Shown piece after piece: positions 31,271-40,440 of a stretch of 64,000 nt of DNA. The stretch is from positions 310,001-374,000 of the forward strand of contig NZ_QVAI01000004.1 of NCBI RefSeq assembly GCF_003427025.1, read 5' to 3'. Numbering within the stretch: the first letter of the stretch is position 1; each line of letters starts with the position of its first letter. The position numbers and the translations under genes were made by a program. Below the pieces are notes generated by a model. It had not been told where the DNA came from, did no database searches, and worked only from the letters and a program-made list of their open reading frames with translations. The DNA is from Jiangella endophytica. GTDB taxonomy: Bacteria; Actinomycetota; Actinomycetes; Jiangellales; Jiangellaceae.

Positions 31271-34060
31271 ATGCCCCCTGTACGTCGCCGAACGTTCCTC
31301 GCCGGTGCCGCGGCCGCCGCGGGCGTGGCCGCGTTGCCCGGCCTCGCCACCGCGGTCACCGGCGCGGCCGGCACCACTCCCGGCCAGTGGCCGCTTCCCC
31401 GCGCCGACGCCCGCAACACCGGCCACCAGCCGCTCCCCGGCGGCCTGCGCCGGCAGCCGAAGGTCGTGGCCAGCGCCTACCTGGGCGGCTCGACACCCTG
31501 GGTGATGGCGGCCGACCTCGACGGTGACGCGTCGACGTCGCTGCTGTTCCTGACCGCCGGGTCGGTCGTCGCGACGGGTACGCGGCTGCAGCCGCGCTGG
31601 TCCGCGCCCGGCCTCTCCCCCGCGGACATCGCCGGCGTCTACGACCTGGCCGGCGACGGCGGCCGCCAGGTGGTCGTCATCGGCACGACGACGGTGGCGG
31701 CGCTCGACGCCGCGACCGGCGCCGTCCTGTGGTCGCACGACTTCGGCGCCGTCGTCGCGCTCGACTGGATGAGCATCGGCCCGCTCGCCGACGGTGTCGC
31801 CGGCCAGCAGATCGTCGTCTGGCCGTACCTCAGCCCCGTCGGCATCGCGATCGCCTTCGACCGGGGCGTCGCCGCCGGCTACGAGCTGTGGCGGACGTCG
31901 CCCGACTACGTGCAGCCCGCGTACGCGCCGGAGCTGGTCATCGGCGACGCCGACGGCGACGGCCACAACGAGCTGGTGATCGCCGGCTACGGGCAGATCC
32001 TCGCCTACGACGGCCGCACCGGCGCCCTCCGCGACACCGGGTCCGGCTGGCGTGGCCGCGTCGACTGGATCACCGGGCCGGACGTCGACGGCCGCAACTA
32101 CGGCCAGGTGCAGCTGATCGAACTCGACGGCGACGGCCGGCTGGAACTGGTCGAGGTCTGCGACGGCGTCACACTGCACGTCGCCGCCGTCGACAGCGAC
32201 GCCACCGGGCTGTCGCTGCTGTGGGACGAGTTCGTCGAGTTCCCCGAGAGCGGCAGGTCGCTGCGTACCACCGTCAACGGCGTCGGCGACCTTGACGGCG
32301 ACGGCCGGGTCGAGATCGCGGTGTCGCTGTTCAACCACACCGGCGACGGGCGCTGGCACGTCGTCGTCATCGATGCGCTGCAGGGGTTCGACGGGCCGGT
32401 CAAGGCCGACCTCGTCGACCGCTACCTGTGGGGCGTGCAGGACCTCGACGCGGGCGGCGCGAGCCAGCTACTGGTCGGCGTCGCCACGGATCAGACGCCG
32501 CCGGCGGTCGCGGACCTCGAGCTGTACGCGCTCGACGGCGCCGGCGGGTGGACGCGGGCCTGGTCGATCCCGGACGCCCAGTACGTTCTCGACCCGCACA
32601 CGCCGGTCCCGGCGACGCTGAGCCCGCACTCCCGGACCGGCCGGGCCGAGATCCTGCGCGCCGGGCCGCTGGCGTCGTTCGTCGTGCGGGCCGGCGGCGA
32701 GCTGCGCGGGTTCACCTTCGCCGCCGGCGCGGTCACGCAGACGTGGACGCGCGGCGACGACGGCGGCGTGCTGCACCGCGCCGGCGACCTCGACGGCAGC
32801 GGCTCGGCGACGGTGCTGTACCAGCGGCCCTCCGGCGAGCTGGTCGCCGAGGACGCCGCGGGCGCCGTCCTCGGCAGCACCCGGCTCGGCGCGCTCGTCT
32901 GCGACCCCGTCGTCGCGGACCTCGACGGGCGCGGCCGCAGCAGCGTCGTCGTCAGCGCGTTCGACCAGGTCCGGGTGCTGGACCTTCGTGGCAGGACGTT
33001 CAAGGAGCGCTGGCGGGTGCCCGGGCGCGGCGAGTACGTGTACCTCGGCGGGCTGCAGTCGGCGACCGCGGCCGACCTGGACGGCGACGGCCGGGCCGAG
33101 GTGGTGTTCGTCGACGCCGCCGGGCCGCGGTCGCGGCTGCGGGTGCTCGACGGCGCCGGGCGCGAGGTGTGGAGCCACGTCTTCGACGACCTGCCCGCGC
33201 CGACCTTCGCCGGGCCCAACGGCGTCTACCTGTGGACGTTCGGCGACTTCACCGGCGACGGCCGGCTGGACGTCTACGTCGGCGCGAACAAGGCCGGCTA
33301 CAACACCGAGGTGTCGCGGATCCTCGACGGCCGCGACGGCGCGCTGCTGGCCAGCCGCGACAACGACGGTCCGGGGCACGCGGGCGGGCAGTTCGGCCCG
33401 TGGGTCGGCCCGCCGGCGGCAGCGGACACCGACGGCGACGGCGTCGACAACGCGTTCTTCCTGGCCGCCGACCTGCTCTACGACGTCAACGGGACGGACT
33501 TCGCCGACCCCGGGATCGTCCAGGGGCACGTCGGGCTCTACCACACGCCGATCCTGGTCGACGTCGACGGCGACGGCGCGCTGGAGGTCGTGCTGGCGGC
33601 CGGGTTCGACTATCTCGACGTCGTCACGTTCGCGCCGTCGCCGTCGGGCAGCACGCTCTGGCGGGTCGACACCGTGCCGGGCGCGCACCTGGGCCGCCAG
33701 CCCGGCATCGCCGACGTCGACGGCGACGGACGGCTCGAGCTGGGGGTGCTGCTGAACGACGGCACGTTCGAGTGCCGCGACGCCGCGACCGGCGTCCTGC
33801 GCTGGACCTACGACGTCGGGGCCGCCGGCAGTGCCGTCATCACTCTCGACGCCGACCGCGACGGCCGCCCGGAGTTCGTCGTCGGCACGGCCGACGGCCG
33901 GGTCGTCTGCCTCGCCGCCGACGGCGACCGGCCGCACGTGAAGTGGACGGTCGAGCTGGGCCACAAGCTCGGCGACGTCGTGGCGGCCGACGTCGACGGC
34001 GACGGGCGCAGCGAGCTGCTCGTCACCGCCGACGACGGCTACCTCTACGTCATCGCCTGA
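31271..34060 (+). CDS. Tat-exported FG-GAP/VCBS double beta-propeller protein
   Basis: 929 residues. The signal peptide has a twin-arginine motif (RRRTFLAGAAAAAGVAALPG), so the protein is exported folded. I count about fourteen calcium-loop repeats of the form DxDGDGxxE, for example GDADGDGHNELVIA, GVGDLDGDGRVEIAVS, TAADLDGDGRAEVVFVD, GIADVDGDGRLELGVL and VAADVDGDGRSELLVT, which would make two seven-bladed propellers. The last blades also look PQQ-like (GVLRWTYDVG). It probably binds glycans or presents an enzyme surface; catalytic residues are not evident. It is in one transcript with the Sec-exported partner. Confidence 0.82.
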   Translation: MPPVRRRTFLAGAAAAAGVAALPGLATAVTGAAGTTPGQWPLPRADARNTGHQPLPGGLRRQPKVVASAYLGGSTPWVMAADLDGDASTSLLFLTAGSVVATGTRLQPRWSAPGLSPADIAGVYDLAGDGGRQVVVIGTTTVAALDAATGAVLWSHDFGAVVALDWMSIGPLADGVAGQQIVVWPYLSPVGIAIAFDRGVAAGYELWRTSPDYVQPAYAPELVIGDADGDGHNELVIAGYGQILAYDGRTGALRDTGSGWRGRVDWITGPDVDGRNYGQVQLIELDGDGRLELVEVCDGVTLHVAAVDSDATGLSLLWDEFVEFPESGRSLRTTVNGVGDLDGDGRVEIAVSLFNHTGDGRWHVVVIDALQGFDGPVKADLVDRYLWGVQDLDAGGASQLLVGVATDQTPPAVADLELYALDGAGGWTRAWSIPDAQYVLDPHTPVPATLSPHSRTGRAEILRAGPLASFVVRAGGELRGFTFAAGAVTQTWTRGDDGGVLHRAGDLDGSGSATVLYQRPSGELVAEDAAGAVLGSTRLGALVCDPVVADLDGRGRSSVVVSAFDQVRVLDLRGRTFKERWRVPGRGEYVYLGGLQSATAADLDGDGRAEVVFVDAAGPRSRLRVLDGAGREVWSHVFDDLPAPTFAGPNGVYLWTFGDFTGDGRLDVYVGANKAGYNTEVSRILDGRDGALLASRDNDGPGHAGGQFGPWVGPPAAADTDGDGVDNAFFLAADLLYDVNGTDFADPGIVQGHVGLYHTPILVDVDGDGALEVVLAAGFDYLDVVTFAPSPSGSTLWRVDTVPGAHLGRQPGIADVDGDGRLELGVLLNDGTFECRDAATGVLRWTYDVGAAGSAVITLDADRDGRPEFVVGTADGRVVCLAADGDRPHVKWTVELGHKLGDVVAADVDGDGRSELLVTADDGYLYVIA

Positions 34061-34094
34061 GGGCCGCCGCCGGCGCGCGTCGTCCCGCGACCTT

Positions 34095-34165
34095 GTTGAT
34101 CTTGGAGTTGTTCGGCCTTCGAGGGCGAATTGCCCGATAGATGGCCGAACAACTCCAAGATCAAC
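34095..34165. repeat. Dispersed palindromic repeat, copy 1 (terminator-like)
   Basis: Perfect 23-base arms at 34095-34117 and 34143-34165, the left one beginning GTTGATCTTGGAGTT, around a 25-base centre. The second copy at 50709-50790 lies in the opposite orientation, and after reversal both share CCGATAGATGG in the centre as well as the arms. It sits between convergent genes and ends five bases from the oxidoreductase stop, so it may end transcription from both sides. Confidence 0.8.
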
Positions 34166-34170
34166 GTGGG

Positions 34171-35130
34171 TCAGGGGGTCGCGGGGAGGGCGCCGGTTTC
34201 CAGAGTGGCGAGGACGCGGGCGGCCGGCAGCACGTCGGCCGCCCGCACCAGGGGCGCCGGTCCACCGGCGACGGCGTCGAGGAAGGCGCGGTCCTGGGCG
34301 GTGACGGCGTCGAACTGGACGGTGGCGACGTCGCCGCCGTCGTAGACGACCTCGCCGTTCTCGCGCAGCAGCGGGCCGTCGACCAGCAGCGTCCGCTCCG
34401 GCGCGATGACGAGGAAGTCGCTGACCGGCTGGCGCGAGTGGTACGAGATCGCCACCGACGCCAGCCGCCCGTCCGCGGTGACGAAGGCGCCGGCGACGTC
34501 CATCGGCGCGCCGCTGCCGGGCCACGCAGGCGCCGCCGTGCCGGTGACGGTCACCGGGGCGGGCGGGCGCAGGTGCCAGAGCGCGGCGTCGACGGCGTGC
34601 CCGCCGTGGTGCCACAGCGCGCTGTCGGTCCAGTCGCGCAGCTTGCCGGTCCAGCCCATGTCGGTCTGCCGCAGCATCAGCTGCCGCACCACGACCAGCG
34701 TCGGCAGTGTGCCGGTCGACTCCAGCCGGTCCTGCAGGCGGCGGTGGGGCTCCCAGTAACGCAGCGTGTGCCCGACGGCGGCCACCCGCCCGGCCGCGGC
34801 GGCGGCGTCGGCGACGGACGACGCCTCGGCGGCGGACAGCCCCACCGGGATCTCGCAGAGCACGTGCCGGCCCGCCTCGAGCACTCGCACCGACTGCGCC
34901 GCGTGCAGGTGACTGGGCGTCGCGACGACGACCGCCTCGACGGCGTCGTCGGCGAGCAGTTCGTCCAGCGAGGTGTACTGCCGCGGAATCCGGTGCGCCG
35001 TCGCGAACGCGGCCAGCTCGTCCTGCTTCGGCCCGGCGACGGCGACCGGCGTGACGCCCAGCCGGGCCAGCGCCTGGGCGTGCACGTCGCCGATGGCGCC
35101 CGGCCCCACGATCGCGACTCCGGCCGGCAT
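34171..35130 (-). CDS. Gfo/Idh/MocA-family oxidoreductase with altered EKP motif
   Basis: 319 residues: an N-terminal NAD(P)-binding domain (GVAIVGPGAIGDVHAQALARL) and a C-terminal Gfo/Idh/MocA domain (about 125-319). The motif that normally reads EKP reads CEIPVGLSAAEA, so the conserved Lys is Ile and redox activity may be changed or lost. A HGGHAVDAALWHL segment may hold catalytic or metal residues. It is the last gene of a nine-gene operon, overlapping the amidohydrolase gene. It ends close to the palindromic repeat that may terminate the operon. Confidence 0.88.
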   Translation of the reverse strand: MPAGVAIVGPGAIGDVHAQALARLGVTPVAVAGPKQDELAAFATAHRIPRQYTSLDELLADDAVEAVVVATPSHLHAAQSVRVLEAGRHVLCEIPVGLSAAEASSVADAAAAAGRVAAVGHTLRYWEPHRRLQDRLESTGTLPTLVVVRQLMLRQTDMGWTGKLRDWTDSALWHHGGHAVDAALWHLRPPAPVTVTGTAAPAWPGSGAPMDVAGAFVTADGRLASVAISYHSRQPVSDFLVIAPERTLLVDGPLLRENGEVVYDGGDVATVQFDAVTAQDRAFLDAVAGGPAPLVRAADVLPAARVLATLETGALPATP

Positions 35131-35900
35131 CAGCGCGCTCCTTCCGTGGCGGCGGACAGGCCGAACACCCGCGCGGCGGTGCCGCCGAGCACGTCGGCCG
35201 CCTGGGCGCCGTCGAGGCCCCAGGACGAGGACGCCAGCTCGACGGCGGCGTCGTACTCCCCCGCCGCCAGCCCGGCGCGGTTCCAGTCGCCGCTCCACAT
35301 CGTCCGCTCCGGCCCGAACGCGGCCAGGCAGCGGTCGAGGTACGGCCGCGCGTCCGGGTACGGGTACGGCGTGCCGGCGTTGGCGAAGAACCCCGACCAC
35401 ATGACGCTGACGTTCGGCAGCTCGGCGAGCGCGAGCAGCCGGTCGAACGCGTGGATGTCCGGCGAGCCGGGCTGGTAGCGGAACCAGCCGAGGTGCTCCA
35501 GCCGGACGTGCAGCCGCGGCCGCGCCGCCACCACGGAGGCGAACCCGTCGGACACGACGTCGGCGAACGGGCCGGTCACGCTGGCGACCGCGCCCGCCGC
35601 CGCGAGCACGTCGAAGACCGCGGCGCCGCTGCCGTCCGGCAGGCCGCCCGGCGCCACCCGCAGCCCGGCGAACCCGGCGGCCAGCGGCGCCTCGGCGTCG
35701 TCGGCCCGGTCGACGAGCGCGACGCCGGCGAAGCGCGCGGGGTCGGCCCGCACGGCGTCCAGCAGGTACCGGTTGTCGCTGTTGCCGAGATGCTGGACGA
35801 GCACCGCGCCGCCGATCCCGGAGGCCGCCATCGTTGCCCGGTACCGCTCGATCGGGGCGTACTTCGGTGGCCCGGCATGCACGTGGGCGTCGACGATCAC
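35130..35900 (-). CDS. Amidohydrolase-2 family protein
   Basis: 256-residue TIM-barrel hydrolase or decarboxylase of the amidohydrolase-2 group. The N-terminal HxH motif is in VIVDAHVHAGPP; the later His and Asp candidates are in LHVRLEHLGWF and TMWSGDWNRAG. Such enzymes open lactones or remove CO2 from small acids. The GTG start begins exactly at the family opening and overlaps the stop of the cysteine hydrolase gene (GTGA); its own stop overlaps the oxidoreductase start. Substrate unknown. Confidence 0.88.
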   Translation of the reverse strand: MIVDAHVHAGPPKYAPIERYRATMAASGIGGAVLVQHLGNSDNRYLLDAVRADPARFAGVALVDRADDAEAPLAAGFAGLRVAPGGLPDGSGAAVFDVLAAAGAVASVTGPFADVVSDGFASVVAARPRLHVRLEHLGWFRYQPGSPDIHAFDRLLALAELPNVSVMWSGFFANAGTPYPYPDARPYLDRCLAAFGPERTMWSGDWNRAGLAAGEYDAAVELASSSWGLDGAQAADVLGGTAARVFGLSAATEGAR

Positions 35901-36631
35901 GGCACCTCCACGGTGGCGCAGGCCGCCCGGAACTCCTCGGCCGTCGACGTGTAGCCGACGTTGCACTCGATGTGGCGGATCGCCATGAAGTTCGCCCAGC
36001 CGCCCTCGCGGGTCTCCGGGAACTCGAACGTCGAGACGCAGTCGCGCAGCACGACGACCCGGTAGTTGCGGTACAGCGCGTCGGTGACCGTCGTCCCGAG
36101 GCACACACGGCTGTCGAAACCGACGACGACCAGGTTGCGGACGCCGCGGTTGCGCAGCGCGCTGTCCAGCTCGGTCTCGTGGAACCCGCTGTAGTACTGC
36201 TTGCGGATCAGCACGTCGTCGTCGTCCGGCGCGATCACCTTCGAGTGCTCCAGGATCGGCGTCGGCGGCTTCCACGCGGTCAGCACGTCGACGTCGCAGA
36301 CCCGCTGCGACAGGTTGCGCCACTCGTTGCCCGCGTCGATGCCGGGCGACAGGTAGTTCGTCAGGTAGACGGTGGGCAGCCCGATCGCGCGGGCGGCGTC
36401 CTTGACCGGCCGGATCCGGTTGCGGACGATGTCGCGGGTCTCGGCGTCGACCTCGTAGATGCCGTCCAGGCCCTCGGGCACGTCGTCGTCGAAGCCGGCG
36501 CCGTACACGTCGACGATCAGCAGCGCGGTGTCGTCGAGCCCGAGGTCCAGCGGCTCCTCGGCGTGACCGAGCGGCGCGTCGATGGTCGGGTACAGCCGGT
36601 AGTAGCGGCCGGGCAGCCGCAGCGAGGTCAT
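35897..36631 (-). CDS. Isochorismatase-family cysteine hydrolase
   Basis: 244 residues of the isochorismatase-like fold. The catalytic triad is visible: Asp in ALLIVDVYG, Lys in VLIRKQYYSGF and Cys in GFDSRVCLGTTVTDALYRN. Members with this triad cleave amides such as N-carbamoyl compounds, ureidoacrylate or nicotinamide. The protein is longer at the N-terminus than minimal members (about 30 extra residues). It is translationally coupled on both sides inside the peptide-transporter operon. It probably removes an amide-linked group from the imported compound; the exact substrate is unknown. Confidence 0.9.
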   Translation of the reverse strand: MTSLRLPGRYYRLYPTIDAPLGHAEEPLDLGLDDTALLIVDVYGAGFDDDVPEGLDGIYEVDAETRDIVRNRIRPVKDAARAIGLPTVYLTNYLSPGIDAGNEWRNLSQRVCDVDVLTAWKPPTPILEHSKVIAPDDDDVLIRKQYYSGFHETELDSALRNRGVRNLVVVGFDSRVCLGTTVTDALYRNYRVVVLRDCVSTFEFPETREGGWANFMAIRHIECNVGYTSTAEEFRAACATVEVP

Positions 36632-37530
36632 GGTCGCTCGTCCTCCTCGACGATGGGCGGGGTTCCGGGCCGGGCCCGGACGGCGTGCCGGTACAGCGCC
36701 TGGGTGCCCAGGTCGCCGTCGCCGGACTCGGACAGCCAGCGGTACCGCTCGCGCGCCGAGCGGCCGGCCGCGAGGTCCAGCGTCTGCTCGTCGCCCGCGG
36801 CCAGCGCCAGAGTGAGGTCCTTGATCATGTGGTCGATCTTGAAGCCGGGCGCGAGGTCGCCACGGATCAGCCGCGGCCACATGAACTCCAGCAGCGGCCC
36901 GGCGCCCAGCCCACGCCCGACGACGTCGGCGACGACCTCCGCGTCCAGGCCGAGCGCGCCGGCCAGTGCCCACGCGTCGGCGATGCCGCCGGCGATCCCG
37001 CCGATCAGCAGCTGGTTCACCAGCTTGACGCTCTGCCCGGTGCCCGGGCCGCCGATCAGCACCGGTGTGCCCAGCATCTCGAACGCCGGCCGGGCCAGCG
37101 CGAACGCCGCGTCCGAGCCGCCGGCCATGATCGTCAGCGTGCCGCCGGCCGCGCCCATCGGGCCGCCGGAGACCGGCGCGTCCAGTGCGGCCACACCGCG
37201 CTCGGCCGCCGCGGCAGCCAGCCGGCGGGCCAGCTCCGGCGGGCTGGTGGACATGTCGGCGACGACGGCGGGCGGCGTGGCCGCGGCCAGCAGCCCCGAC
37301 GGGCCCAGGACGGCGTCCTCGACGGTCGCCGGGTCCGGCAGGAACGTGATCGCGAGGCCCGCGGCGTCGCCGGCCGCCGCCGCGGAGTCCGCCCACGCCG
37401 CGCCGGCCGCGAGCACGGGCTCGGCGCTCTCCTTCCGCCGCGAGTGGACGACGACCTCGTGGCCCGCGTCGACCAGCCGTTGCGCCACGGGCCGGCCCAT
37501 CAGGCCGATCCCGACGACTGCGATTCTCAC
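36628..37530 (-). CDS. 3-hydroxyisobutyrate dehydrogenase-family oxidoreductase
   Basis: 300-residue beta-hydroxyacid dehydrogenase. The NAD(P) site is IAVVGIGLMGRPVAQRLVDAG, the substrate motif is DAPVSGGPMGAAGGTLTIM, and the catalytic Lys is in SVKLVNQLLIGG. Relatives act on tartronate semialdehyde, 3-hydroxyisobutyrate or threonate/4-hydroxythreonate-type acids, so a hydroxy-acid step in sugar-acid breakdown is likely. The GTG start overlaps the stop of the ATPase gene and begins at the conserved glycine-rich strand. Confidence 0.9.
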   Translation of the reverse strand: MRIAVVGIGLMGRPVAQRLVDAGHEVVVHSRRKESAEPVLAAGAAWADSAAAAGDAAGLAITFLPDPATVEDAVLGPSGLLAAATPPAVVADMSTSPPELARRLAAAAAERGVAALDAPVSGGPMGAAGGTLTIMAGGSDAAFALARPAFEMLGTPVLIGGPGTGQSVKLVNQLLIGGIAGGIADAWALAGALGLDAEVVADVVGRGLGAGPLLEFMWPRLIRGDLAPGFKIDHMIKDLTLALAAGDEQTLDLAAGRSARERYRWLSESGDGDLGTQALYRHAVRARPGTPPIVEEDERP

Positions 37531-38585
37531 CCGACCTCCTCCGACACCACCGACGAGACGTTCGCGCCCGGCTCCTCGCCCTCCGTCGCGAAGTGACAGG
37601 CGACCGCCGACCCTCCGGCGGCCGGCCGCAGCGCGGGCCGTTCGGCCCGGCACCGCTCCGGCGCGCCCAGCCGGGCGTACAGCGGGCAGCGCGACGCGTA
37701 GTGGCAGCCCGCGGCGGCCGCCGGCGACTCGGCGGCCACTCCGGGCGCGGGCGCCGGGCCGGGCGCCTCCGCCTGGCTCACCTCGGCGCTGTCCCGCTCA
37801 CCCAGCCCGGGCACGGCCGCGATGAGCCGGCGCGAGTACGGGTGCAGCGGGTGCTCCAGCAGCCGCTCGCGCGGCGCGACCTCGACCAGCCGGCCCTGGT
37901 AGAGCACCGCGATGCGCTCGCACAGGAAGTAGACGGCACGCAGGTCGTGGCTGATGAACAGCAGCGACAACCCCAGCTCGCGGCGTAGCCGGGCGAACAG
38001 GTTGAGGACCTGCGCCTGAACGGACACGTCCAGCGCGGAGACCGGCTCGTCAGCGACGATCAGCCGCGGGCCGAGACTCAGCGCCCGGGCGATGCCGACG
38101 CGCTGGCGCTGCCCGCCGCTGAACTGGTGCGGGTAGCGGTCCAGCATCGACGCGTGCAGGCCGACCCGCTCCAGCAGCTCACCGAGCGCGGCGTCGCGGC
38201 CGTCCGGCGCGGGCAGCCCGTGGATCTCGTACGGGTCGGCCAGGATGTCGCGGATCCTGCGCCGCGGGTTGAACGCGTGCTGGGTGTTCTGGAAGATCAT
38301 CTGGACGGTGCGCCGGTAGGCCAGCAGCTCGCGGCCGCTCAGCGCGCCGACGTCGCGGCCGTCGACCAGCACCCGGCCGGCCGTGGGCGTGATCAGCTTC
38401 GCGACCACCCGGCCCAGCGTCGTCTTGCCGGATCCGCTCTCGCCGACCAGCGCCACCGACTCGCCGGCGCCGATGGTCAGCGAGACGTCGTCGACGGCGA
38501 GGTGCGTACGGCGGCCCGGGAGCAGCGCGCGGCGGGCGCCGAACTCGTGCGACACCCGCTCGATGGACAGCAGCGGCTCGGTCAT
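37527..38585 (-). CDS. ABC transporter ATPase, oligopeptide type (OppF/DppF)
   Basis: 352-residue ATPase. Walker A is in GESGSGKTTL, the Q-loop is in MIFQNTQHAF, the signature is FSGGQRQRVGIARAL and Walker B is in LIVADEPVSALD. The C-terminal oligopeptide-transporter extension has the four-cysteine iron-sulphur-type pattern (CHYASRCPLYARLGAPERC). It partners the other ATPase at the inner face of the membrane. It overlaps both neighbours by four bases. Substrates for this family include peptides, but also glycosides and opines. Confidence 0.93.
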   Translation of the reverse strand: MTEPLLSIERVSHEFGARRALLPGRRTHLAVDDVSLTIGAGESVALVGESGSGKTTLGRVVAKLITPTAGRVLVDGRDVGALSGRELLAYRRTVQMIFQNTQHAFNPRRRIRDILADPYEIHGLPAPDGRDAALGELLERVGLHASMLDRYPHQFSGGQRQRVGIARALSLGPRLIVADEPVSALDVSVQAQVLNLFARLRRELGLSLLFISHDLRAVYFLCERIAVLYQGRLVEVAPRERLLEHPLHPYSRRLIAAVPGLGERDSAEVSQAEAPGPAPAPGVAAESPAAAAGCHYASRCPLYARLGAPERCRAERPALRPAAGGSAVACHFATEGEEPGANVSSVVSEEVG

Positions 38586-39586
38586 CGGCGCACCCCTTCC
38601 AATGGGAAGTGACAGGCGGCGCCCAGCGCCAGGCCGTCGGCGCTGCCGGGCCAGGTCGACGTGCACTCGTCCGGCTCGCCCAGCTCGGTGAACCGGCGGC
38701 ACCGGGCCTGGAACCGGCAGCCGCCGGGCCAGGCCGCCGGGTCCGGCGGCATTCCGGGCACGGTCTCCAGCTGCTCCGGCGGCACGCCTCCGAGCGGCGG
38801 GATGCTCCCGAGCAGGGCCGCGGTGTACGGGTGCCGCGGGGACGTCAGCACGTCCTCGACACCGCCCTGCTCGACGACCTGGCCGGCGTACATGACGACG
38901 ACGCGGTCGCAGATCTCGCGGACCGTGCTGATGTCGTGCGTGACGAAGACGATCGCGGTGCCCAGCTCGTCGCGCAGCTGCACCAGCAGCCGCAGGATCT
39001 CCGCCTGGATCGACACGTCCAGCGCGGTGGTCGGTTCGTCCGCCAGCAGCAGCCGCGGCTCGTTCTGCAGCCCCAGCGCGATCGCCGACCGCTGCTGCAT
39101 GCCGCCGCTGAGCTCGTGCGGGTACGCCGCCAGCGCCTGCTCCGGCCGGGCCAGCCGAGCCCGCCGCAGCGCGTCCAGTGCCCGGCCGCGGCGCTGCTGC
39201 GCGGTGAGGTCGGGATGGTGGGTGCGCAGGCTGAGCCGCAGCTGCTTGCCGACCCGCGCCACGGGGTTCAGCGCGGCGCCCGCGTCGGACGGGATCAGCG
39301 CCACCTGCCGCCCGCGCAGCGAGCGCAGGACGGACGGGTCGGCGCCGCGCAGGTCACGGCCGCCGAACGTGATGCTGCCGTTCACCACCCGGCCGCCGGA
39401 CGGCAGCAGGCCGAGCAGCGCGAGCAGTGTCAGGCTCTTGCCGCACCCGGACTCTCCCACGATGCCGACGATCTCGCGCTCGCCGACCTCGAAGCCGACG
39501 CCGTCGACAGGCCGGGACACCCGGGTGCCCCGGCCGAACTCCACCGCGAGGTCGCGCACGCTCAGCAGCGGCTGGTCACCGGTCAT
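38582..39586 (-). CDS. ABC transporter ATPase, oligopeptide type (OppD/DppD)
   Basis: 334-residue ATPase. Walker A is in GESGCGKSLTLLALLG, the signature is LSGGMQQRSAIALGL and Walker B is in LLLADEPTTALD; the switch His is in FVTHDIS. The C-terminal part carries the cysteine group (CRFQARC and later Cys) of the OppD/DppD family. It has the usual Q-loop region (ALIPSDAGAALNPV), with Asp where Gln is common, a small deviation. It is translationally coupled to the permease gene before it. Confidence 0.92.
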   Translation of the reverse strand: MTGDQPLLSVRDLAVEFGRGTRVSRPVDGVGFEVGEREIVGIVGESGCGKSLTLLALLGLLPSGGRVVNGSITFGGRDLRGADPSVLRSLRGRQVALIPSDAGAALNPVARVGKQLRLSLRTHHPDLTAQQRRGRALDALRRARLARPEQALAAYPHELSGGMQQRSAIALGLQNEPRLLLADEPTTALDVSIQAEILRLLVQLRDELGTAIVFVTHDISTVREICDRVVVMYAGQVVEQGGVEDVLTSPRHPYTAALLGSIPPLGGVPPEQLETVPGMPPDPAAWPGGCRFQARCRRFTELGEPDECTSTWPGSADGLALGAACHFPLEGVRR

Positions 39587-40440
39587 GTGCTGGCCCCCTG
39601 GGGGTCGAGCCGGTCGCGCAGCACGTCGGCCATGATGTTGATGCCGAGGACGACCAGCAGGATCGGGACGCCGGCGATGACGCCGATCCACGGATGGCTG
39701 AGCACGAACCCGCGCGACTGCGCGAGCAGTGAACCCCACGACGCGTCCGGCGGCTGCACGCCCAGCCCGAGGAAGCCGAGGCCGGCCTCGTCGAGCACGG
39801 CGAAGCCGAGCAGCACCGTCGTCTGGACGATGAGCAGCGGCAGCAGCGCCGGCACGATCTCCTTGCGGATGATCCGCCACCGCCCGGCGCCGATCACCCG
39901 GGCCGCGTCGGTGTAGGCGAGGTCGCGGACGCCGACGACGGCGCTGCGCACCAGCCTGGCGTAGAACGGCCAGAACGCCAGCCCGAGCGCCAGCATCGTC
40001 GTCGTGAACGACGGGCCGAAGATGCCGACGATGCCGATCGCGACCAGCAGTGTCGGGATGGCGAAGAAGAGGTCGACGACCCGCATGACGGCGAGGTCGA
40101 CCCAGCCGCCGAGGTACCCGGTGAGCAGGCCGAGCGGGACCGCGATGGCCGACGCCAGCGCGACCGCGCCGAGCGCGATCAAGATCGTCATCCGGCCGCC
40201 GACCGCCATCCGGGTGAACAGGTCGCGGCCGAGGTCGTCGGTGCCGAGCCAATGCTCGGCGCTCGGCCCGGAGAACCGCGCGGTCAGGTCCGTCGCGTTC
40301 GGGTCGTATCCGGAGATCAGCGGCCCGACCAGCATGAACAGCGCCAGGATCCCGAGCAGCCCGCCGCCGACGATCGGCTTCCAGCGCCGCTTCGTCCGCG
40401 GGCCGTCGACGGTCGCCGCCACCGCCGCGACGGCGCTCAC
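39583..40440 (-). CDS. ABC transporter permease, DppC type
   Basis: 285-residue membrane protein with an N-terminal helix, a periplasmic linker HWLGTDDLGRDLFTRM that is diagnostic for OppC/DppC, and five further helices. The EAA-type loop is in AARVIGAGRWRIIRKEIVPAL. The GTG start overlaps the DppB-type stop (GTGA). It forms the membrane channel with the DppB-type protein for the solute delivered by the lipoprotein at 41413. Confidence 0.93.
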   Translation of the reverse strand: MSAVAAVAATVDGPRTKRRWKPIVGGGLLGILALFMLVGPLISGYDPNATDLTARFSGPSAEHWLGTDDLGRDLFTRMAVGGRMTILIALGAVALASAIAVPLGLLTGYLGGWVDLAVMRVVDLFFAIPTLLVAIGIVGIFGPSFTTTMLALGLAFWPFYARLVRSAVVGVRDLAYTDAARVIGAGRWRIIRKEIVPALLPLLIVQTTVLLGFAVLDEAGLGFLGLGVQPPDASWGSLLAQSRGFVLSHPWIGVIAGVPILLVVLGINIMADVLRDRLDPQGAST

